From Thermoplasma volcanium GSS1 (GTDB lineage Archaea > Thermoplasmatota > Thermoplasmata > Thermoplasmatales > Thermoplasmataceae), in contig NC_002689.2 of the NCBI RefSeq assembly GCF_000011185.1, positions 1,364,001-1,428,000 of the forward strand: 64,000 nucleotides of DNA, in the 5' to 3' direction. The position numbers were made by a program, and so were the translations under genes. Under the pieces are notes generated by a model. The model was given only the letters and a program-made list of their open reading frames with translations. It ran no database searches and had not been told where the DNA came from. Of the stretch, positions 54,454 through 64,000 are shown piece by piece; the stretch's first letter is position 1, and every line of letters begins with the position of its first letter.

Positions 54454-55530
54454 TATTGTAGCAGCTTCAACTAGATAGCTAAAGAGTGCATCGAAATCCA
54501 CATACACACCTATTCCATCCCCTTTGTTTGCTTCTATTACGCCCTTCTTCATTCTGAACGGGTTCCTGACTATGTCTTTCCTGAAATATTTCTCATTTGG
54601 CGATGTATCGCCAGGGTAATCTATTAACTCTTGTGAGGCCAGGGCTATATTAAAGGCCCTTCCTATACCTGTTTCAAGCATTCCCCCGACCCAGCAATGC
54701 CCATTGTTTTCTCTTGCTATTTTTGCTATTTCTATCGAATTATGGAGACCTGCAACCCTCCCTGGTTTTATGTTAATTACATCAACTGCCCCAATTTCGA
54801 ATGCTTTTTCCGCCTTCTCTGGATCGGTTATAGATTCGTCAAGGCATACCGGAGTTGATATTTCTTTTTTAAGTTTTGAGTGGTAGATGAGATCGTCTCC
54901 GCGGAAAGGCTGTTCTATGTATTCAAGTTCGAATTTATCAAGTTCCTTGAGCAAAGGTATATCATGGTAGCTGTAATCTCCATTGGCGTCAACACTCAGC
55001 CTTATATCAGGGAATTCGTCTCTGATTTCAGATACTATGTTTTCTCGACCTCTTTTTATTTTAACCTTTATTCTCTTATATCCAAGGGATACAGCAGACC
55101 TAACCTGTTCCTTCATTTCCGATATATCAGACATGCCTATAGATATACCAACGTTGGCATAGCCCCTGCTCTTTCCCATATAATCATCGAGAGGTTTTCC
55201 TGCTAACTTGCTGTGATAATCCCAAAGAAGCATCTCAACTGCTCCCTTGGCCATGTTGTGGCCCTTTATCCCCTTAACGCGATCTAGGAATTCATGCGGC
55301 TGTGGAGCATCTGCTACGTACTTAGCTAGGAACTTTTCTATGGTATTGATGGCAGTATCGTTATATTCGTATCCATAGTCTGGGAGGAAAGATGTAACTA
55401 TTTCAGAGAAGGCATCGATACCATCCTTATTCATGTGCAGAATTATCGCTTCCCTGTATTCTTCTGTACCGAAGCTTGTAGTAAACGGTCTTATAAACGG
55501 AATTCTAACTTTAAAAAATCTGATCTGCAT
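54445..55530 (-). CDS. Enolase-superfamily enzyme, OSBS/N-acylamino-acid racemase type
   Basis: A 361-residue enzyme of the muconate-lactonizing subgroup. The metal and base residues are present: KVKIKRG (second Lys as base), SVDANGD, EYIEQP, CLDESI, and Lys in NIKPGRVAG. The loop GGMLETGIGRA is typical of o-succinylbenzoate synthases and N-succinylamino-acid racemases, which cannot be told apart by sequence alone. Thermoplasma makes menaquinone-type quinones, so an OSBS role is possible, but no other menaquinone gene is near. A TATA-like box centred near 55554 is 24 nt before the ATG. Confidence 0.82.
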   Translation of the reverse strand: MQIRFFKVRIPFIRPFTTSFGTEEYREAIILHMNKDGIDAFSEIVTSFLPDYGYEYNDTAINTIEKFLAKYVADAPQPHEFLDRVKGIKGHNMAKGAVEMLLWDYHSKLAGKPLDDYMGKSRGYANVGISIGMSDISEMKEQVRSAVSLGYKRIKVKIKRGRENIVSEIRDEFPDIRLSVDANGDYSYHDIPLLKELDKFELEYIEQPFRGDDLIYHSKLKKEISTPVCLDESITDPEKAEKAFEIGAVDVINIKPGRVAGLHNSIEIAKIARENNGHCWVGGMLETGIGRAFNIALASQELIDYPGDTSPNEKYFRKDIVRNPFRMKKGVIEANKGDGIGVYVDFDALFSYLVEAATISI

Positions 55531-55617
55531 AGATCCCTTATCGCTCCCTTAAATAAATTTAATCTTTTCTAAAATCGGTCTAAATTTTTATATTTGAATC
55601 TGTGCGTCATAAAAAAT

Positions 55618-55628
55618 GTTTTTATATC
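55618..55628 (+). promoter_or_regulatory. TATA-like box of the leaderless GTG winged-helix gene
   Basis: Box GTTTTTATATC is centred 24 nt before the GTG at 55648. Confidence 0.55.
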
Positions 55629-55647
55629 TCTTTGATAGTAAAGAAGT

Positions 55648-55878
55648 GTGTACGGGACGTTTGATCTTAAAAGTCTTCCACCTTCAGCAAGGCTCGTACT
55701 TGCTTACCTAAGAAGCGCCAAAATATCAGACGTAGCTAGGATAATGGAAAACACTGGCCTATCTAGGAGATCGGTTATGAACTCCGTAAAGATGTTGAAA
55801 GAGCTTGGCCTAATAGATATACAAGTATGCCTGAGTGACACTAGAAGGAGGTATTACTGCGTGAAGATTTTTCCCTGA
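55648..55878 (+). CDS. Small winged-helix DNA-binding protein
   Basis: A 76-residue protein that is little more than a MarR/ArsR-like winged helix: KISDVARIMENTGLSRRSVM is the helix-turn-helix and LGLIDIQVCLSDTRRRYYCV the wing. The start is a leaderless GTG, with a TATA-like box (55618-55628) 24 nt upstream; there is no ATG to use. Its target is unknown; it is divergent from the enolase-superfamily gene, 117 bp away. Confidence 0.75.
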   Translation: MYGTFDLKSLPPSARLVLAYLRSAKISDVARIMENTGLSRRSVMNSVKMLKELGLIDIQVCLSDTRRRYYCVKIFP

Positions 55879-56004
55879 TTTCACTTGATTTATGCTATTG
55901 AAAGAATTACCTCTTTTTTGGATGTACGAAAAATAATAATTTTTCCGTATGTGTAGCTCTTGCACATATAAACAGCATTAAATAAATTCACTGAATATGA
56001 CTGT

Positions 56005-56367
56005 ATGGATCCAATGGAAAGGATGACCGAAATACAGAAGGTTTTTTCAGCAAGCTCTAAGATTAAGCCTGATCTTACTGAGAGTTTTCTATCGTTTATG
56101 GAGAAGACCCTTGGAAAGGGAGAGCTGGATGTTAAAACCAAATCTTTAGTTGCACTGGCTCTCTCGCTAGGCCTGCAGTGCGAGTGGTGCATAACATACC
56201 ATACAAAGAAATGCCTCGAAGCAGGATGCACAGAATCAGAGATGATGGAGACCGCTTACATTGCAGCGATAATGGCAGGCACTCCGGCGCTCATGAACGT
56301 CAATATCATGGAAGAAGCTATAAGAGGCTTCAATCAAACAAATTCTGATTCAGATATATCTCACTGA
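56005..56367 (+). CDS. AhpD/carboxymuconolactone decarboxylase-family protein
   Basis: A 120-residue all-helical protein with the CMD/AhpD motif CEWCITYHTKKCLEAG, in which two Cys and a His form the redox site of alkyl-hydroperoxidase partners; a third Cys is in KKCL. A role in peroxide or disulfide reduction is likely, while true carboxymuconolactone decarboxylase activity is unlikely given the cysteines. A TATA-like sequence at about 55977-55988 is 24 nt before the ATG; Met4 is an alternative start. Confidence 0.85.
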   Translation: MDPMERMTEIQKVFSASSKIKPDLTESFLSFMEKTLGKGELDVKTKSLVALALSLGLQCEWCITYHTKKCLEAGCTESEMMETAYIAAIMAGTPALMNVNIMEEAIRGFNQTNSDSDISH

Positions 56368-56403
56368 AGTCCATTATTTTATGCCCATGTTATTTATTTG
56401 CAA

Positions 56404-56414
56404 AAATTTAAGTA
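56404..56414 (+). promoter_or_regulatory. TATA-like box of the chorismate mutase-tyrA-aroF operon
   Basis: Box AAATTTAAGTA is centred 27 nt before an ATG at 56436 that is out of frame with the chorismate mutase, and 37 nt before the GTG used. Confidence 0.5.
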
Positions 56415-56445
56415 TGATAGACATATTCACGCACTATGAAGTCTG

Positions 56446-56982
56446 GTGGTTCACTTTATAGAGATTGAGGATTTGAGACAGGATTTGCTTGAGAATACTA
56501 AATCTATTTTAGCTTTGTTGGAAAAAAGAAGAGAGATCACAAGGAAAATAGGGAAAATAAAGCATAACAATGGGCTTCCCATAAGGGATGCAGAAAGAGA
56601 ACTAAGGGTAAAATCAGAACTATGTTCTAATAATCCGCTCTTAAACGTTCTCTTCGAAGCATCCATATTCGATCAGCAGTCATTGAACTCCGCTATGGAT
56701 CTAAGGCTTTCAGGAGATAAGGATTCTTTGCTCTTTGCTTTAGGACTTATTCTTTCCAAGCCCGGCATAATAATATGCGTCAACAGAGCAGTACCTAGGT
56801 CCCTAGAAGCAGGATGCCAGCTAAACGGCGGCCATATAGTGGTAGGTGGCAATGTAACTCCCGATGCAGTAATAGACTTGAAAACCGGTGAACTGGCAAA
56901 ACTTGAAGGGGAGAGCCTATTTATTTCCGCTGCATTTATAGAAAGTAGGCATCGGCTAAATTCTGTGAGGTTATTGCTATGA
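56446..56982 (+). CDS. Chorismate mutase (AroQ type) fused to an uncharacterised C-terminal domain
   Basis: The first 90 of 178 residues are an AroQ-type chorismate mutase, which turns chorismate into prephenate: RQDLLENTKSILALLEKRRE, KIGKIK and the conserved IRDAERE segment are clear. The remaining about 85 residues (from about 95; IICVNRAVPRSLEAGC, NGGHIVVGGNVTPDAVIDL) match nothing I recognise. No in-frame ATG exists; GTG at 56446 is used, but an out-of-frame ATG at 56436 sits exactly 27 nt from a TATA-like box (see findings). Its stop overlaps tyrA in an ATGA arrangement. An aromatic-amino-acid sensing role for the C-terminal part is speculative. Confidence 0.78.
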   Translation: MVHFIEIEDLRQDLLENTKSILALLEKRREITRKIGKIKHNNGLPIRDAERELRVKSELCSNNPLLNVLFEASIFDQQSLNSAMDLRLSGDKDSLLFALGLILSKPGIIICVNRAVPRSLEAGCQLNGGHIVVGGNVTPDAVIDLKTGELAKLEGESLFISAAFIESRHRLNSVRLLL

Positions 56983-57572
56983 AGGTTGGGATTATAGGAA
57001 AACAGGGCAGGCTGGGGAGAGTCCTACAAGCTATCCTAGATGAGAATGGCTTCGATGTTGTAGAAAATAACTGGGACATAGCTTTTCTCTCAGTGCCCAT
57101 TGGTGCAGCTATTTCGTACATAGAAAAATATGATGGACCATTTATAGAGGTAAGCTCTGTAAAGACGCCTTTCAAAAAATATGCCGGTAGAATAGTAAGC
57201 ATACATCCACTGTTCGGGCCCGCTAGCTATAAAGATGGCGTTCACAGAACAGTGCTATTCATCAAAGACATTTCTATGCCAGAGTATAGGGATTTAATTG
57301 CCGAGATGTTCCGTGGATACGAAATCGTTGATACAACAGCAGACGTCCACGACAAAGAGATGGCAAAGTCACTTGCGCTTCCATATGCAGTTGCGATCAT
57401 ATCGAAGAATATCGACACAGCATTCAGAACCAAGTCGTTCGACACTTTTAAAGGGATAGTTAGAATATTAGAAAATGAAAATGAAGAAGTGATGTTAGAT
57501 ACGATAAATAAAAATCCTTATGCGCAATATATGTACGATATAGTTAAGAATTTAGGAATGGTGATACAATGA
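56979..57572 (+). CDS. tyrA: Prephenate dehydrogenase, short form
   Basis: NAD(P)-dependent oxidative decarboxylation of prephenate to 4-hydroxyphenylpyruvate for tyrosine. At 197 residues it is shorter than the usual 270-370: the Rossmann domain ([14 protein letters not shown]) is followed by SVPIGA, EVSSVK and HPLFGP, all TyrA hallmarks, and a reduced helical domain. There is no ACT or mutase domain fused; the mutase is the preceding gene. Both junctions are 4-bp ATGA overlaps, so translation of the three genes is coupled. Confidence 0.9.
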   Translation: MKVGIIGKQGRLGRVLQAILDENGFDVVENNWDIAFLSVPIGAAISYIEKYDGPFIEVSSVKTPFKKYAGRIVSIHPLFGPASYKDGVHRTVLFIKDISMPEYRDLIAEMFRGYEIVDTTADVHDKEMAKSLALPYAVAIISKNIDTAFRTKSFDTFKGIVRILENENEEVMLDTINKNPYAQYMYDIVKNLGMVIQ

Positions 57573-58507
57573 TAATGATAGCGGACAACGAAGAAATTAA
57601 GGAAAATGTGGTACGAAAGCTCGAAGAGAATGGATCGGATTACAAAGTTGTCCCATTCTACGAAAAATACGTTATAATCGAAGGCAATAAAGATGCTGGG
57701 GAAAGATTATACTCAAAAAAATACAGAGACAAAACCGTAGTAGATGTGGGTGATATTAAAATTGGCGAAGGACTCGTTTTCGCTGCCGGCCCGTGTTCAG
57801 TTGAAGACGAAGACCAAATAATAGAGATAGCTCGCTCTGTGAAAAAAGCTGGTGCCAACATGCTTAGAGGGGGTGCCTTTAAGCCGAGGACATCACCGTA
57901 TTCATTTCAAGGGCTTGGAGAAGAGGGGTTAGAACTGCTAAAGAAAGCTAAAGAAGATACCGGGTTACCTATAGTCACAGAAATAATGAACCCCGAGTAC
58001 TACAAATTCTTTGATGATATTGATATGCTTCAGGTTGGGTCTAGAAATGCACAGAATTTCGATCTTTTGAGATTTTTAGGTAGGCAGAAAAAACCAGTTC
58101 TATTGAAGAACGGAATGGGCAACACGCTTAAAGAATGGCTGGAAGCTTCAGAATACATAATGTCCGGTGGCAACGGCAATGTTGTCTTATGCTATAGAGG
58201 AGTTAGGGGAATAGAGGAAGCAACACGCTTTTCTATGAACGTAGGCACAGTAATAGCAGCAAGATCGATGACGCATCTGCCAATGTGCGTAGACCCTAGC
58301 CATGCGTCTGGAAAACGTGAGTACGTAGAGGCAATGACGCTTGCAGCTGTAGCTGCCGGTGCGGATATGATAGAAATTGAAGTTCACAATAACCCAGACT
58401 GCGCACTATCTGATTCTGAACAGCAGGTAACGCCTGAAGTCTTCGGGAGAATAGTAAAAAAAGCCAAACAAATAAAAAACATAGTTTCTAATTCTCAATT
58501 TATATAA
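57569..58507 (+). CDS. aroF: DAHP synthase (3-deoxy-7-phosphoheptulonate synthase)
   Basis: First enzyme of the shikimate pathway: condenses PEP with erythrose 4-phosphate. The 312-residue protein has a short N-terminal domain (1-60, ferredoxin-like as in the type I-beta enzymes of Thermotoga) then a KDO8P/DAHP-synthase barrel with [42 protein letters not shown] and IEVHNNP. The metal-site residues Cys in GPCS, His in DPSH, Glu and Asp at the end are in place. Last of the chorismate mutase-tyrA-aroF operon; its 3' end overlaps the next gene, on the other strand, by 13 bp. Confidence 0.92.
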   Translation: MIMIADNEEIKENVVRKLEENGSDYKVVPFYEKYVIIEGNKDAGERLYSKKYRDKTVVDVGDIKIGEGLVFAAGPCSVEDEDQIIEIARSVKKAGANMLRGGAFKPRTSPYSFQGLGEEGLELLKKAKEDTGLPIVTEIMNPEYYKFFDDIDMLQVGSRNAQNFDLLRFLGRQKKPVLLKNGMGNTLKEWLEASEYIMSGGNGNVVLCYRGVRGIEEATRFSMNVGTVIAARSMTHLPMCVDPSHASGKREYVEAMTLAAVAAGADMIEIEVHNNPDCALSDSEQQVTPEVFGRIVKKAKQIKNIVSNSQFI

Positions 58508-59547
58508 TCTATCCTATTATTATTTCCGATTAAGATGCCTGTCCTATAGCCGCACTTCTTGCACGCTCCATCATCATTCAGACCCACGACGCTTGAGTTG
58601 AAGCCATGCCTTTTTATAAGTAGGGAATGGCAGTTGGGGCAATATGTATCTTCATAATAACCAGGTACGTTGCCGATGTATACATATTTCAATCCCATTG
58701 ACACGGCCAGATTATAATGTGCTTTAAGTGTCTCTAAAGGCGTAGGTGGAAGATCCATCATTTTATAATCTGGATGAAACCTTAAGAAGCTTATGGGAAA
58801 TTCGTAGCCAAGTATAGAGATCAATCTCTCAAGCATGGATCTGGCATCCGACAGCTTATCTCCAACCCTCGGAACAACTAGATCCGTGATCTCTACGTGT
58901 ATCCCTGATTCTTTCATCAGTTTTATTGTATCAAAGATTGGATCGGCGGATGGTACTGAAATATACTTCCTGTAGAAATCATTGCTGGCATTTCCCTTGA
59001 AATCAACGGTCGCTGCATCGAGAAAATCCTTACTGTACTCTACAGCTTCCGGCGTCTCATAGCCATTGGTCACGAATATATTTATAAGTCCGCGTTTTCT
59101 TGCCAAAATTCCTACATCGTGTGCAAATTCCATGAATATGCTAGGCTCATTGTAAGTGTAGGCTATTCCCCGGCAGCCATCCTCAATGGCTGAATTAACT
59201 ATCTCCTCTGGGCTATAATCAAAGCCCTCAATATTTCTCCTCTGGCTTATATCGTAATTCTGGCAGTATTGACACGCAAAGCTGCAGCCAACCGTGCTTA
59301 TTGAATATATGAGTGAATTAGGGTACATGTGGAGTATAGGCTTCTTTTCTATGGGATCGATATTTATTGCTGCTGGCATCCCATAGACAAGAAGATATAA
59401 GTTACCATTTATATTCTTTCTTACACCGCAAAAACCTATTTGGTTATTTTTTAGGCGGCAATACCTCCTGCAAGCTGTGCATACAACTGTCTCGCCCTCT
59501 TTCTTGAATAGCACTGCCTTTGAAGGTTTTCTAACAGAAACAAACAT
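58495..59547 (-). CDS. AmmeMemoRadiSam-system radical SAM enzyme
   Basis: A 350-residue radical SAM protein related to pyruvate formate-lyase activases. The N-terminal part has cysteine pairs ([10 protein letters not shown] and GFCGVRKN), then the cluster motif [33 protein letters not shown] and [13 protein letters not shown], which characterise the AmmeMemoRadiSam radical enzyme; a C-terminal zinc ribbon (CPNC...CKKCGYRTG) completes it. It normally acts with AMMECR1 and MEMO1 homologues, which are not in this window; the reaction is unknown. The ATG at 59547 is preferred; a longer frame starts at 59598. Confidence 0.88.
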   Translation of the reverse strand: MFVSVRKPSKAVLFKKEGETVVCTACRRYCRLKNNQIGFCGVRKNINGNLYLLVYGMPAAINIDPIEKKPILHMYPNSLIYSISTVGCSFACQYCQNYDISQRRNIEGFDYSPEEIVNSAIEDGCRGIAYTYNEPSIFMEFAHDVGILARKRGLINIFVTNGYETPEAVEYSKDFLDAATVDFKGNASNDFYRKYISVPSADPIFDTIKLMKESGIHVEITDLVVPRVGDKLSDARSMLERLISILGYEFPISFLRFHPDYKMMDLPPTPLETLKAHYNLAVSMGLKYVYIGNVPGYYEDTYCPNCHSLLIKRHGFNSSVVGLNDDGACKKCGYRTGILIGNNNRIDYIN

Positions 59548-59777
59548 GATACATAATGATCCGGATCTCGCATTTATTCCTTTTGCATCTTGTATCAAAC
59601 TTTACCATTGAAATTTAGCAAATCTAAAACAAGTTACGTTTTGTATAATAAAAGTGTTGGGAATAACATAGCGAATCGAAGGCTTTAGTCCACAAGAAAA
59701 TACAAAAACAATTTTTGGCCTATTATTAATCGCCAGATATAAGTAAAAAACTTATTGATCCGCAGACTAAACTATTA

Positions 59778-61265
59778 ATGATAGAGATAGATGGGGATAA
59801 TTTAACTCTGGAGGATGTATATTCAGTTTCAGTCCTGCACGAGCCTGTAGAACTTTCGACGAAAGCTCGGAATAAAGTTGCTGAGATCCATAGAAAATTC
59901 CTCGATCTTATATCTTCTGGCCAGACGATATACGGGGTAAATACAGGGTTCGGAGGGTTGTTGAACATTAAAATAAGCAGGGAAGAAGAGATCGAACTTC
60001 AACGTAACCTTATAAGAAGCCATTCTGCAGGTGTGGGGAAGTACCTTCCGACCGATGTGGTCAGGTCGATCATGGTAATAAGGGCCAATACGCTAGCGAA
60101 GGGTTATTCAGCTGTTTCTACAGAATTGATTGATGCCCTGCTAGCCATGATAAATAAAGACGTAGTGCCAGCAGTGCCAGAGTTCGGATCTGTTGGCGCT
60201 AGCGGGGATCTTGCTCCACTTGCACACATAGGGCTGGCAATGATGGGAGAGGGCCAGGCCTTCCTGAACGGGGAACTAATGAGATCGGACATTGCACTTT
60301 CAAAGGTTGGCCTGAAACCATACGAGTTTAAAGAGAAAGAGGGCGTAGCACTGATCAACGGGACTTCAATGATGGCAGGCATCATGGCTCTCGTAACCTC
60401 AAGAGCATACAGGACAATTGAAAACGCAGTGAGATCCTCACTTCTTTCCTTTGAAGCGCTAAGAGGGACTTCAAAGGCCTTTTCAGATTGGATAGTATCA
60501 GCCAGGCCTCACCTTGGGCAGATAGCAATAGCAGAAAAAATGAGAAAATACCTTGCAGGAAGTAAAAATGTAGAAAAATCAGATAAAGAAAAAGTGCAAG
60601 ACGCTTACACACTCAGGTGCATACCACAGGTATATGGCGCCGTACTTGATACGTTAGAATACGTTTCTAGCGTGTTGGTAACGGAGATCAATTCCGCAAC
60701 AGACAATCCTCTATTCAATGGCAAGGAAGTTGTATCGGGCGGGAATTTTCATGGTGAACCAATAGCGCTTGCTGCAGATTTCCTTTCAATAGCGTTAACA
60801 GACATGGGAAATATGATAGAGAGGAGGATAGCCAGGCTTGTTGATACAAACCTAAGCGGTTTGCCACCATTCTTAGTAAAAAACAGCGGACTTAACTCAG
60901 GATACATGATACCACAGTATACTGCCGCCGCACTCTGCAACAGAAATAAAGTACTTTCTTACCCGTCCTCTGCAGATTCTATACCGACATCTGCAAACCA
61001 GGAGGATCATGTCAGTATGGGTTCTACTTCAACGTTGAAACTTTTGGAAATTGAGGAAAACCTCGAATATATTGTTGCAATAGAATTTCTGCTTGGCGCC
61101 CAAGCACTTGAATTCAGCCAAGACCCAATCTCCCCTGTAACAAAAGCCATATACACAAAGATCAGGGAGTATGTGAAACCACTCGATAAAGATAGGCCTT
61201 CTTATCTTGACATAGAAAAAATAAGGGAAATAATGAACAAAAACGAACTTATCAATGCGGCTTAA
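59778..61265 (+). CDS. hutH: Histidine ammonia-lyase
   Basis: Deaminates histidine to trans-urocanate, the first step of histidine degradation. The 495-residue protein has the catalytic Tyr52 (IYGVNTGFGG) and the ASG triad at 141-143 (VGASGDLAPLAHIG) that cyclises to the MIO prosthetic group, followed by NGTSMM, and SANQEDHVSMG near the end. The downstream urocanase gene on the same strand supports HutH rather than a phenylalanine or tyrosine lyase. A weak TATA-like box at 59745-59757 is 27 nt before the ATG. Its stop overlaps that of the DsrE gene by 4 bp. Confidence 0.95.
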   Translation: MIEIDGDNLTLEDVYSVSVLHEPVELSTKARNKVAEIHRKFLDLISSGQTIYGVNTGFGGLLNIKISREEEIELQRNLIRSHSAGVGKYLPTDVVRSIMVIRANTLAKGYSAVSTELIDALLAMINKDVVPAVPEFGSVGASGDLAPLAHIGLAMMGEGQAFLNGELMRSDIALSKVGLKPYEFKEKEGVALINGTSMMAGIMALVTSRAYRTIENAVRSSLLSFEALRGTSKAFSDWIVSARPHLGQIAIAEKMRKYLAGSKNVEKSDKEKVQDAYTLRCIPQVYGAVLDTLEYVSSVLVTEINSATDNPLFNGKEVVSGGNFHGEPIALAADFLSIALTDMGNMIERRIARLVDTNLSGLPPFLVKNSGLNSGYMIPQYTAAALCNRNKVLSYPSSADSIPTSANQEDHVSMGSTSTLKLLEIEENLEYIVAIEFLLGAQALEFSQDPISPVTKAIYTKIREYVKPLDKDRPSYLDIEKIREIMNKNELINAA

Positions 61266-61606
61266 AACGTCATTATCTCATAATTTTTCTCAGACAATTC
61301 CTTTATTATTGGGCCTACCCTTTCAATCTTAATATTTTGGGCCTTTTGCAGATCGTCGATTATATTGAAGTTGTTAGCGACTACCTGGCATGCGAGGGGC
61401 TTTTCCCCAAGGCTGTTGAAATCATCCAGCAACTTCATTACGTCTTTGTCGTTCTCGGCCACAAGCCTCTCACTGGGCCCAAAGAGTATAAGTTTTACGT
61501 CATCGAAAAGCTTGTTCTTCTTGGCGACATTTGCAAAGGTTAGGGCGGTTAGCACTTTTTCCTTTTCATTTTTTCCGGAGGATATTATAACAGCTAAATT
61601 CCTCAT
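61262..61606 (-). CDS. DsrE/DsrF-like protein
   Basis: A 114-residue protein of the DsrE fold: VIISSGKNEKEKVLTALTFANVAKK, then VKLILFGPSERLVAEND and ACQVVANNFNI. In this family a cysteine can carry sulfur for tRNA thiolation or sulfur oxidation, but many members lack that activity; here the only Cys is at ACQV, a position often used. It sits between the hut genes on the opposite strand. A TATA-like box centred at about 61632 lies 26 nt before the ATG. Role unknown. Confidence 0.78.
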   Translation of the reverse strand: MRNLAVIISSGKNEKEKVLTALTFANVAKKNKLFDDVKLILFGPSERLVAENDKDVMKLLDDFNSLGEKPLACQVVANNFNIIDDLQKAQNIKIERVGPIIKELSEKNYEIMTF

Positions 61607-61725
61607 ATTAGAAATATTATTTCTTACTATTTAATCTAATTGAATGTTTTTAAAACACTACTTTTAAATTTTTCTATTAGTCATTTACCTCGTATTAGTT
61701 TTAATACCGTGATATTGATAAATTA

Positions 61726-63135
61726 TTACAAAGCCTCTTCGATAGATATTGAGCCTATATTTTTAACCTTATCAGGATGATATTTTGCAAAGCTGTAACC
61801 AAAGATAACCGCGAAGGCAACATAGGCTAAACCTATAAAGACGGCAGCTGTTATTGGATTTCCCTCTGAAATTGAAGTCCGCGCCGAATAATAAACTACT
61901 ATCAAGCCTATTATTATTGACAATATTGGTAAAACTAAATGCGTTATTGCGTTAAAGTGCAGACCATTTCTTTTAATGTAAACTGGTAGTGATGCGTTAA
62001 CCAGCATATGAGTGAAGAGCAGCGCAAAGATATTTATAGAGAACAATATGAGAGCGCCTGTAAACGGACCATAAAATATGGACGGGATTATGGCTATCAC
62101 GATTCCACCAATTTCAAGCAGCATGACGGATATATATGGAGAATGATGGATTGGATGTATTTTCGTAATCGATTTCGGAAGGATACCATCCCTTCCGAGC
62201 GAATATACAACCCTAGATACTGACGACATAAGGGAAACATTAGAGCTTAAGTAACTATTTACCGTCAAGATTATTAGTATTATACCTGCAACAATACCAC
62301 CATACCTTTCGAATATTATAACCCCAGGATCAGGAAGTTGTGTAAACCCAGCCATATTAGAAACCCCATACCCTACGGTAAGTGAATATGCGGGTACTAG
62401 CAATGCTGCCAACAATACTAGCATAGATATCCATATAGATCTTCTTATTGTCTTTATAGATCCTTTCGTTTCCTCAGCTAAAGTGATTACTGTTCCCGAA
62501 CCTGCAAAAAGTGGTATGGAAAATATCATAGCAAAAAATAAAAGAGAGAAATTGCCGTTCAATGGTTTTAGTGTAAAAACCGAAATAGTATTCCCGGAAC
62601 CGACTTTTATGGCTATTATTATGCCCATTAGTATCAAAAATCCTATTTCAATAGAAGCGCTAATCATCGAGTAGTTCAAAGAGGGCCTAAGCCCACGATA
62701 ACCAAGGTAGAAGGTAAAGAAAGCTACCAAAGCAACAAACAGTAGCTATATGGAGGGAACCTTCTCCAAGCTTGGAGAAACATAATAAAGAAATGTTGCA
62801 AAACCTAGCAGCCCAAACGCAGCTAATGAAAAAAATTGAAACATTACGTACCAAAGCGACGTTATAAAACCTGCTGTTGGACCAAGAGACTTAGACACAT
62901 ACCCATAATAACCCGATGCACTCCCCGTGAACTTTGAAAACTGATAGTTCGCATTTAAGAATAAGAAGTAAATCGCCCATGCAAACAGAACGGCGAGAGG
63001 AGTGCTACCATATGCAAAACCCGCCGTTATAATTAAAAGAATAGCAACGTCCGCTGCAGGGGCGACATATGATACTCCTTGAAAAATTGCTTGTGCTAAT
63101 CCTATTTGATTTGGTTTAAGGTTAGATTCATACAT
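61726..63135 (-). pseudogene. Amino-acid permease (APC family) interrupted by an in-frame amber codon
   Basis: A 469-codon APC-superfamily permease in one continuous frame, but with TAG at codon 130 (62746-62748). The upstream part (63135-62749) ends PSLEKVPSI and the downstream part resumes LLFVALVAFFTFYLGYRG, so only the stop interrupts a membrane helix. N-terminal QIGLAQAIFQGVSYVAPAAD and FAYGSTPLAVLF mark the first helices of the family; about 12 helices follow. It lies between hutH and hutU and would suit histidine uptake. Without readthrough only a 129-residue fragment is made. A sequencing error is possible. Confidence 0.8.
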
Positions 63136-63217
63136 ATAGTTATATTGAATTAAATGTATTTAAAAGTAATGATGTATATGATCATAATATATATTCTATA
63201 AATGAAAAATAATTTGA

Positions 63218-64000
<783 letters not shown>

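Noticed and set aside
62746-62748. Pyrrolysine or suppressor readthrough at the amber codon in the permease
   Set aside because: No pyl genes or PYLIS-like structure are visible, and permeases are not known to need pyrrolysine; mutation or sequencing error is simpler.

Overview
The window looks like chromosomal DNA of a Thermoplasma-type archaeon (Thermoplasmata). Its low G+C fits Thermoplasma volcanium better than T. acidophilum; this is inferred from gene content and base composition, not from a database match. The evidence is: archaeal informational genes (dph2, RtcB, archaeal MiaB-like enzyme, preflagellin-type peptidase); GHMP-type shikimate kinase; 2-oxoacid:ferredoxin oxidoreductase; TATA-like boxes centred about 24-30 nt before many start codons, as expected for leaderless archaeal mRNAs; and GGAGG-type Shine-Dalgarno sites mainly at leadered starts or inside operons. 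I see no rRNA, tRNA or CRISPR.

Layout. 1-5.2 kb: end-truncated sodium:solute symporter with its DUF3311 partner, a GH31 alpha-glucosidase and a DEAD-box helicase. 5.4-13.6 kb: a fatty-acid beta-oxidation region (thiolase, acyl-CoA dehydrogenase, a frameshifted and degenerate second acyl-CoA dehydrogenase, hotdog thioesterase, acyl-CoA ligase, 3-hydroxyacyl-CoA dehydrogenase/enoyl-CoA hydratase fusion, SCP2 protein), interrupted by a probable IS200/IS605 remnant at about 8.8-9.0 kb. 13.7-19.1 kb: CBS/zinc-ribbon protein, a B12-type radical SAM protein, an aldo/keto reductase and a GH15 glycosidase (possibly trehalase). 19.2-24.8 kb: overlapping aroB-aroE-aroK-aroA, then argS. 24.8-31 kb: a large surface protein, rtcB, small regulators, a GNAT and small coiled-coil proteins.

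31-41.3 kb: a radical SAM protein and a five-gene oligopeptide ABC transporter (oppA, then oppBCDF) whose ATPases carry unusual insertions. 41.3-46 kb: 2-oxoacid:ferredoxin oxidoreductase (two genes), aspartase and an Lrp/AsnC regulator. 46-53.4 kb: tRNA methylthiotransferase, dph2, prepilin peptidase, membrane proteins, sugar porter, a third acyl-CoA dehydrogenase and an SDR. 53.5-59.6 kb: Gfo/Idh/MocA oxidoreductase, enolase-superfamily enzyme, small regulators, then chorismate mutase-tyrA-DAHP synthase and an AmmeMemoRadiSam-type radical SAM enzyme. 59.7-64 kb: histidine degradation (hutH, hutU), a DsrE protein and an amino-acid permease broken by an in-frame amber codon.

The genes together suggest a heterotroph living on peptides, sugars and fatty acids. 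Peptides enter by Opp; amino acids are deaminated (aspartase, histidase/urocanase) and 2-oxoacids are oxidised with ferredoxin. The cell also makes its own aromatic amino acids from DAHP, with the pathway split between two loci. The most unusual points are the degenerate acyl-CoA dehydrogenase partner, the large helical insertion in OppD and the split metal-cluster domain of OppF, the uncharacterised C-terminal half of the chorismate mutase protein, and two broken reading frames.
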